From Lotus japonicus (taxonomy: Eukaryota > Streptophyta > Magnoliopsida > Fabales > Fabaceae): a DNA stretch of 64,000 nt. The stretch lies in contig NC_080043.1 of NCBI RefSeq assembly GCF_012489685.1, positions 84,088,292-84,152,291 on the forward strand, read 5' to 3'. Shown in pieces: positions 58,442 through 64,000 of the stretch. Position numbers and translations under genes: made by a program. The notes under the pieces are model-generated. The model was not told the origin of the DNA. It did no database searches and worked only from the letters and a program-made list of their open reading frames with translations. Each line of letters starts with the position of its first letter. Positions within the stretch are counted from its first letter, which is position 1.

Positions 58442-61400
58442 TTAGAGAGGCTTTGCACCACCACCATTCTCCTGTGCATTATGGACTGGAGTAGAAGAAC
58501 CACTCCTCCTGGAGGCACTATGACTTCCCGTGATTGTCCTTCCCATGAACTTCCCCGCCTTGCTCAGTCCGCTACCAAAGGCTCCGAGACCGCTCCCAAC
58601 AAACCCGGCTCCCGCGCCAATGCCGCTCCCCACCAGCCCGGCTCCAGCACCGATGCCGGTCCCCACGAGCCCAGCGCCAGCAAGCACACCGGTACCAACC
58701 AGTCCAACACCGGACCCTACCGCGTCCATCGTGCTTCCTATGACTCCAGCTGCTTTGAGTTTCTTCCTTTCTTCTAATATCAGTTTTTCTGCTTCAAGTG
58801 CAGCCAACTGCTCTTCCTTGTTAAACTGATGATAAAAGACCTGAAATTCCAACCTCATTATAACTTGCAATCAAGCTCAAAAAGTGTAAATGACTAAATG
58901 GTAGCAAGAACTGAAAACCTGAAGTGCATAAAAGAAGCCTTTTCATTCAATAGATTTCATCCGTGTATATATATATAATATGCACAGCCTCATAGTAAAT
59001 CACCATCCATACAGCTTAATGCATGTACCTTTATTGTCAAAGTTCCTCGGTCCTTCTTATCTTTCACCTTCAGTCTATCAAGAGATGACAGAAGCCTCAA
59101 CTCAATGTCCTTTTCAGTTTCTGCTTCCAGGCCAATAAGGGGTAATTGTACTATCCCTAATCGCTTATCCTGCCCAATGTCTTCATCAAAAACCTGTTTC
59201 AAGAGTCATGAACATCAGTGATGGATCAAGGAATTTTAAGTTGTAGGGGCAATATGAACATATAAACTATTGTTTTTTTGTTGTTGTGTTAAATTGCTCT
59301 CGCAATTCCACCCGGGTGTGGTAAAGGTCTCCCCAAGAGTGCAGCTCCTAGGAATCTAACACTCGACCTAGAGGTTCAAACAGTCACTTTTAACCATTGT
59401 GTCCGGCACCCCTTCCCACTGAGTGATATAAACTATTGTTGTTGCTAATGGTATTAAAACTATTAAATAAAATAAATATTTGCCTTGAAAATAATACTAT
59501 AAAACTGATGGGCTCACTTACTCAGGCTTATTGCTTTACAGATTGGAAAGTAAGTATGGATCAGAACAAAATTATAAAAGCGTGGGGGCATTTCCAATAT
59601 CCGGTTGATCAAATTAAACACTTTATGTTCTTAACTTGTTATAATACAATATACACTATCAATCTATCATTAGAAATTAAAATCTTGTAGGGGAAATTGC
59701 CCCTACTATGCTCAACATAGATCCGTTGTTGGTGAACATCGCTAAGAGTCATGAGCATCGTATTACGTCAATTATAGTACAAAGTTGTATGTTAAGTTTT
59801 AGGGAGAAAATTCACAGGATTTCTTTGTATGTATTGCAAAGAAAATCTAGTTTGCATAAAAAAATGGCTCTAGGATCAGAATTAGAAGGTTCAAAGCGTA
59901 GAAACAAAAGTAATCATGCTCAGGAAGAAGTATGTAATATGCTTCTAATCATTACATTAATATCAGAACAAAAACCAGGTAATTAACTATATTTTCATCT
60001 TCATATATTGAACTTACACGAAACAGTTTAATAAAAAAAATTCATTATTTTTCCTAAGTAATGAGTATAGTTATATTAGTAAAAACGAAATGTCAAAACA
60101 TATCTCTAAGAAAGGAGGTAGAAGAGAGCAGCATAAAAAGGAGGCAAAGTATTTGTAGGGTAAAACCTCAAGAGTGAGTGACTGAGTCTCCTTGTCTTCT
60201 GCAATCAATTCAAATGTCTGATCCCAAGTAGGATTCAAGTTGTTGTCGATAACCTTGGTCTTAACCTTAAACAAGGGTCGAATATACAAAACTACATAAG
60301 GATCTGATTTTCCAATCATTTCCATATTCTTCAAATCATTTGCTTTCACTACAACCACTTTAAGGCTTCCCTGGGGTTTAAGCTCCAGTTCACTGCAAGA
60401 TAGAAAAAAAAGGTGCTGCTCAAATGGTGATTGAGAGATCAAACTTTTTGAATACTAACACAAATTCAAACTCATGAAAATTTTGTGACTGAGATATTGT
60501 AACATAGCAAGTCATGTTTCCATTAGCAATCAGAAAGAAATGAAACCAAAGGTATAAACTTCAATAAAATTCATATTTACCTGGTATCAACAGGTATACC
60601 ACCAAGTGGAACGACAATCCTATGAGGCCATTGGAGCATATCAGTCACAATTGTATTCACAGTATCCTACAAAATGAAGGTCAATGTATTGTAAATGTTA
60701 CTTCAAAAACAGGACAGGGGATAGTACTACATAAAACAAACAGAACTCACATCAATCATATCTGAAATTCCAGGAATTGCCGTCAAACTTCCACCAACAG
60801 CTTTCAGAGTATAATCAATCCTGGGCTTTGGCTGATTAAAATGTTAAAGCAAAAGTCAGTAATTCCACCAGTGAAAAAAAATAGTATCAGTTTAGTTGGA
60901 ATCATGTGTTTGGCAAGGATGATAGAGTTATAAAAAAGTAATAGGAATATGGATTTTGGCCATGAGAAGAATAAATGGTTTAATTATAAAAAGTCAAGCC
61001 CAATTATTCACCATCTCGAAAAGTGCGTCGCCCTAATAATCACAAGGGACCAATTATCTACCATTTTGGTTGTTTTTCTTAACCATCCATCTACTTAGTC
61101 AAGCATAAATTCTCTCTATAGAAAACGCGGAAAAAAATGCCACACAACAAACTTATCTTGCAGAGACAACATGAAGTTGATGAGAGATTGAAAGAAGAGG
61201 AGCAAAAAAGAAACCAGCTTGGTAAAGCCACTAATATATCTTCATATACAATTTCATGCCTTCACATACAAACTGATTTAACGATTTTATTCTTTCCCTC
61301 TGCATGTCCCAAAAGATTACCTCAGCAAGTAGAGCAACAACAACCGCAGAAATGCAAGGGATCTCTTCAGCAAGTTGGAATATAACACGGATAATGGTGA

Positions 61401-63889
61401 AAACCTTTAGATCTTTCAGCTGGAGCAAAAATGCATTAAAACTAATATTTAGACAACTGCAGAAGGAATTTGATGAAATTCACCAGAAATATACTCTGCT
61501 AATAGAACCTGAATAGGGATCGACGCAACCATGGCGGCTTCAACAGCCAAAATAATACTGGGATCACCACCCCAACGGAAATCAATGTCCATTATGATTT
61601 GACCTTTGGTAAGACTCTGCACACGAATACCTGCATTGATGAAAAAATTATGCATATATAAATTTTTGACTTACAAAATGATCTAACAGAAAATTTGAAA
61701 AGGGAAAAAAACACAAGTGCTGTGGAAATATTGCGGTTTCATAACACTTTAATCAGCCTTTACTGGATCCTATGCATTTCATTCAGCAGTTAATAACAAT
61801 TTCATTAACGCAGCAAGGAAATGAATTAATTACTGTTGAAATTATAGGGTTACTCTTTTAGGTATGGAGGGAGGAAAGGAATACTGAAAATATAAAATTT
61901 TATTGATATTGATGTAAATGATATGTGAGATCAAAGGATGGAAATAAACAGTTTTCTTTTTTGAAAAGAAAAATGATTATTCCCCCAAAATAAGCTGAAA
62001 TAAACATTATTGAACTTGCAGAAGAATGTCGAGAGGAAACACTAAAGGTTGACAATACCTTCAATTTTTGGAGCCACATTTCCAAGTGACAGCTTGCTGA
62101 ACTTCAATGAAGTAATTCCAGGAGGTCTGTACTCTTCTAGCAGTGGTTCAACAGATTCCCTGATCACCAGTGTTGCTGCCTAAAGGTAAACAAAATCCAT
62201 CATGAACAAGTCATCTATTTAAGCAAAGCAGGGGTATACCTTGTAGATTTCCAAGAAAATTTAAAGTAGAAGATCTCCTAGAGCATAAGTACAAGGTGAA
62301 ATTGATTAATCTCTAAGCCTAGCAAGGTGCATATGTCTAAAACATAGGTACATGATACTAGCAAACAGACTCTTATTGAACCCATTATATTGCATGTGTT
62401 TTGTAAACTAGTAATGCTTACCCTATGGGCTACTAATAAGTAGTAACTATTAACTTTAGAGTTCAGACACAAGTTGGATGCAGCAGAAGAATCAAGTACC
62501 TCAAGGCTTTTGGCATTAAGAGTATTATTCTTCTAGCCACTAAACATGGTGATAGTTAAAGACTAAGTAAACCATTATATTATTGAAACTGATAGATCGA
62601 ATGATATTCCTGAGAGAGGAAAGATTAATTACTCCAATGATACTATGAGAACATGATTATATCTCTATTGCTATTGCCAGAGACAGATTCATATAAACAC
62701 ACCATATCTAATACTTCAGGAATATTTTCTTTCAAATAACAACAGAAATGGGATGTTAGAAGCAATATTCTCTGATGCTAGAATGCTAAGCAATTTTATA
62801 GGAATAAAATACATAATGAGCAAGCAAGCATTCTCACTCACTTCTGCCACAAATGGCCAAAGTTTGCTCAGCATCTTGTTTAACCATTTCACCTGAAAAA
62901 GCCCATGCAACGAACAGTTATACACAGAGCAGAATCATAATAAAATACTAGGTGCAGTGCATAAAAATCATTTTGAATGCCAAGTAATATTTAGAAATGG
63001 AAAATTCCCACCTGCTCATATACAGGAAAAGATATCCACTCAGGAAGATTATCACCACAAATTTTCTTTAAATCGTCTCTGTTCAGGGATCCAAGGAGTT
63101 TAATGTCAGCTGCCTGTGAAGCAAAAGAGGATAAATATTAAGAAAAGACAAAATTATCCATAGATTGAAACAGGGCAGTATTTAAATATAAAATATGGGC
63201 ATAGAAGACAACTCAACATGAAATTGGTTATATGAGTACAAAATCCAGGATTCAGACACCATGCCGATGTTTACAGGAACAAAGAAATGGTGCAATTAGG
63301 CTCTATGGTTGGCTTATGACGAAAAGAAATACACTATTAGGCTTGTAACTCATTCTAGTATCTTATAATCGACCACTATGCAGTTTCAGAATAAAGATAC
63401 CTTTATGATTCCATCAATCCATAAAATGGATCATGATAATCAATTTCAGAACTGATAAACCCTTTGTTCCAGTTCTAACAAGTCACATAAATTATGACAA
63501 TTAAATTTCCCTGCTTTCCCTAAGCTTTATTAAATTTCTCAAGTGGATTGTTGACAGTACCATAAACCCAATGATCACCCAAAACCTTTCATATAAAAAA
63601 TTGAAGAAGCCCCCAATAATTTCATATCAATCTATCAACTAGCCCCCCTACCCACATAAAAAAAACTACTGCTTAGTACATACAAATCCACACAATCTCT
63701 AATGTAATAATCAGCAAAACCAAAGTCAATACAAACAGAACAGCACTACTAATCTTTGATATGAAACAAAACCAACATCCAAACCTTTGCAATTCTCTTG
63801 GCGCTTCGGTACCTCATCATCCGCTCCCATGCTGCCATCAATGCTATGCCGAACAGTATCCCCATAAACATCCCAGAAAGCAAACCCAT
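58442..63889 (-). CDS. Synaptotagmin-like SMP/C2 membrane-contact protein (NTMC2T4/CLB1/SYT7-like)
   Basis: Eleven exons: 63889-63785, 63113-63012, 62892-62842, 62179-62059, 61630-61509, 61419-61321, 60831-60751, 60666-60581, 60392-60167, 59193-59029 and 58840-58442. All have GT/AG borders and the phases fit, giving 518 residues. An N-terminal membrane segment (about 2-21) is followed by an SMP lipid-transfer domain (about 65-245) and one C2 domain (about 262-375) with acidic residues of the calcium loops (GKSDPYV, FDEDIGQDKR). A short coiled coil (about 393-416) and a glycine-rich tail with four 11-residue repeats (432-475) follow. In Arabidopsis such proteins tether ER or other membranes and bind lipid and calcium. 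Exon 10 begins 22 bp from a hAT element. Confidence 0.93.
58574..58705 (-). repeat. Four 33-bp coding repeats (11-residue Gly-rich units)
   Basis: The minus strand encodes GLVGTGVLAGA, GLVGTGIGAGA, GLVGSGIGAGA and GFVGSGLGAFG in a row. The period is exactly 11 residues and the region is much richer in GC than its surroundings. It forms the tail of the SMP/C2 protein. Confidence 0.9.
59216..59731. mobile_element. hAT-type element in intron 9 of the SMP/C2 gene, interrupted by a SINE
   Basis: The flanks ATGAACAT (59208-59215) and GTGAACAT (59732-59739) are an 8-bp target duplication with one mismatch. The left end is CAGTGATGGATCAAGG; the right end, on the other strand, is degenerate (CAACAACGGATCTATG). 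Both subterminal regions carry TAGGGGCAAT. It resembles the family of 28240-28916. It contains the SINE at 59273-59425. Its left edge is 22 bp from the acceptor of exon 10 on the minus strand. Confidence 0.75.
59273..59425 (-). mobile_element. tRNA-type SINE nested in the hAT element
   Basis: A 13-bp direct repeat ATATAAACTATTG (59260-59272 and 59426-59438) flanks a 153-bp unit with a T run on its left side, the complement of an A tail. On the minus strand the head contains box-A- and box-B-like stretches (CACAATGGTTAAAAGTG and GGTCGAGTGTTAGATTC). It inserted into the hAT element after that element had landed in the intron. Confidence 0.7.
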
Positions 63890-64000
63890 TTTCACAGATT
63901 CCAAACAGGAACCCAAAAATCAAAACCCAAAACCCTACATGAAAAAGCACAAATTCAAGACCCAAACTCACAAAACATCATAAAATTCAAGCTAAAAATT

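Noticed and set aside
63726..63971. An 81-residue minus-strand frame at the window edge
   Set aside because: It overlaps exon 1 of the SMP/C2 gene in another frame; the exon's own frame from the ATG at 63889 joins correctly to exon 2.
1..64000. CRISPR arrays, operons or bacterial regulatory sites
   Set aside because: The window is plant nuclear DNA; no regular spacer-repeat array or clustered short intergenic gene arrangement is present.

Overview
The window is nuclear DNA from a dicot plant. It shows spliced genes with GT/AG introns, AT-rich intergenic DNA, many nested transposable elements, and a fragment of the plastid gene ycf2 moved into the nucleus. The MITE families and protein similarities suggest a legume, but that is an inference. 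There are no bacterial features, no CRISPR array and no rRNA or tRNA gene that I can support.

Six host genes can be modelled: a 2-hydroxyacid dehydrogenase of the hydroxypyruvate/glyoxylate reductase type (2890-4781, -); a terminal uridylyltransferase resembling Arabidopsis URT1 (5887-11432, -, six exons); two carboxylesterase-like genes facing each other (23885-25710, + and 30688-31665, -); a receptor-like kinase with a very large insert in its activation segment (43886-45868, -); and a synaptotagmin-like SMP/C2 membrane-contact protein resembling Arabidopsis NTMC2T4/CLB1/SYT7 (58442-63889, -, eleven exons). From memory, the order dehydrogenase, URT1, CXE, CXE, kinase matches Arabidopsis At2g45630 to At2g45590. 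If so, this is an old microsyntenic block stretched by transposons.

The space between genes is mostly mobile DNA. From left to right it holds: a TTA-target MITE; a rearranged ycf2 insertion; a decayed MuDR transposase; a MITE upstream of the dehydrogenase; two small hAT-like elements in URT1 introns; a decayed Helitron (13010-20493) between two ~0.55 kb direct repeats; a probable LTR-like remnant with internal tandem repeats; a Mutator-type element with 9-bp target duplications (26792-28024); two hAT-type non-autonomous elements with perfect 8-bp target duplications (28240-28916 and 29407-30415); a long-TIR element (32232-33262); a Ty1/copia element with 98%-identical LTRs and three in-frame stops (33981-39886); nested MITEs; a PIF/Harbinger element with a truncated SANT gene and a DDE transposase (50296-53062); several MITEs; and a SINE nested in a hAT element inside an intron of the synaptotagmin gene.

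The most interesting signals are the kinase insert, which carries repeated Trp-Trp motifs; the carboxylesterase whose catalytic Ser is replaced by Asp next to a paralogue with an intact active site; the 11-residue glycine-rich repeats in the SMP/C2 protein; the hAT family that has colonised introns right beside splice sites; and the Helitron between direct repeats, whose left copy looks like an empty insertion site. I see no convincing wholly new multi-gene system.
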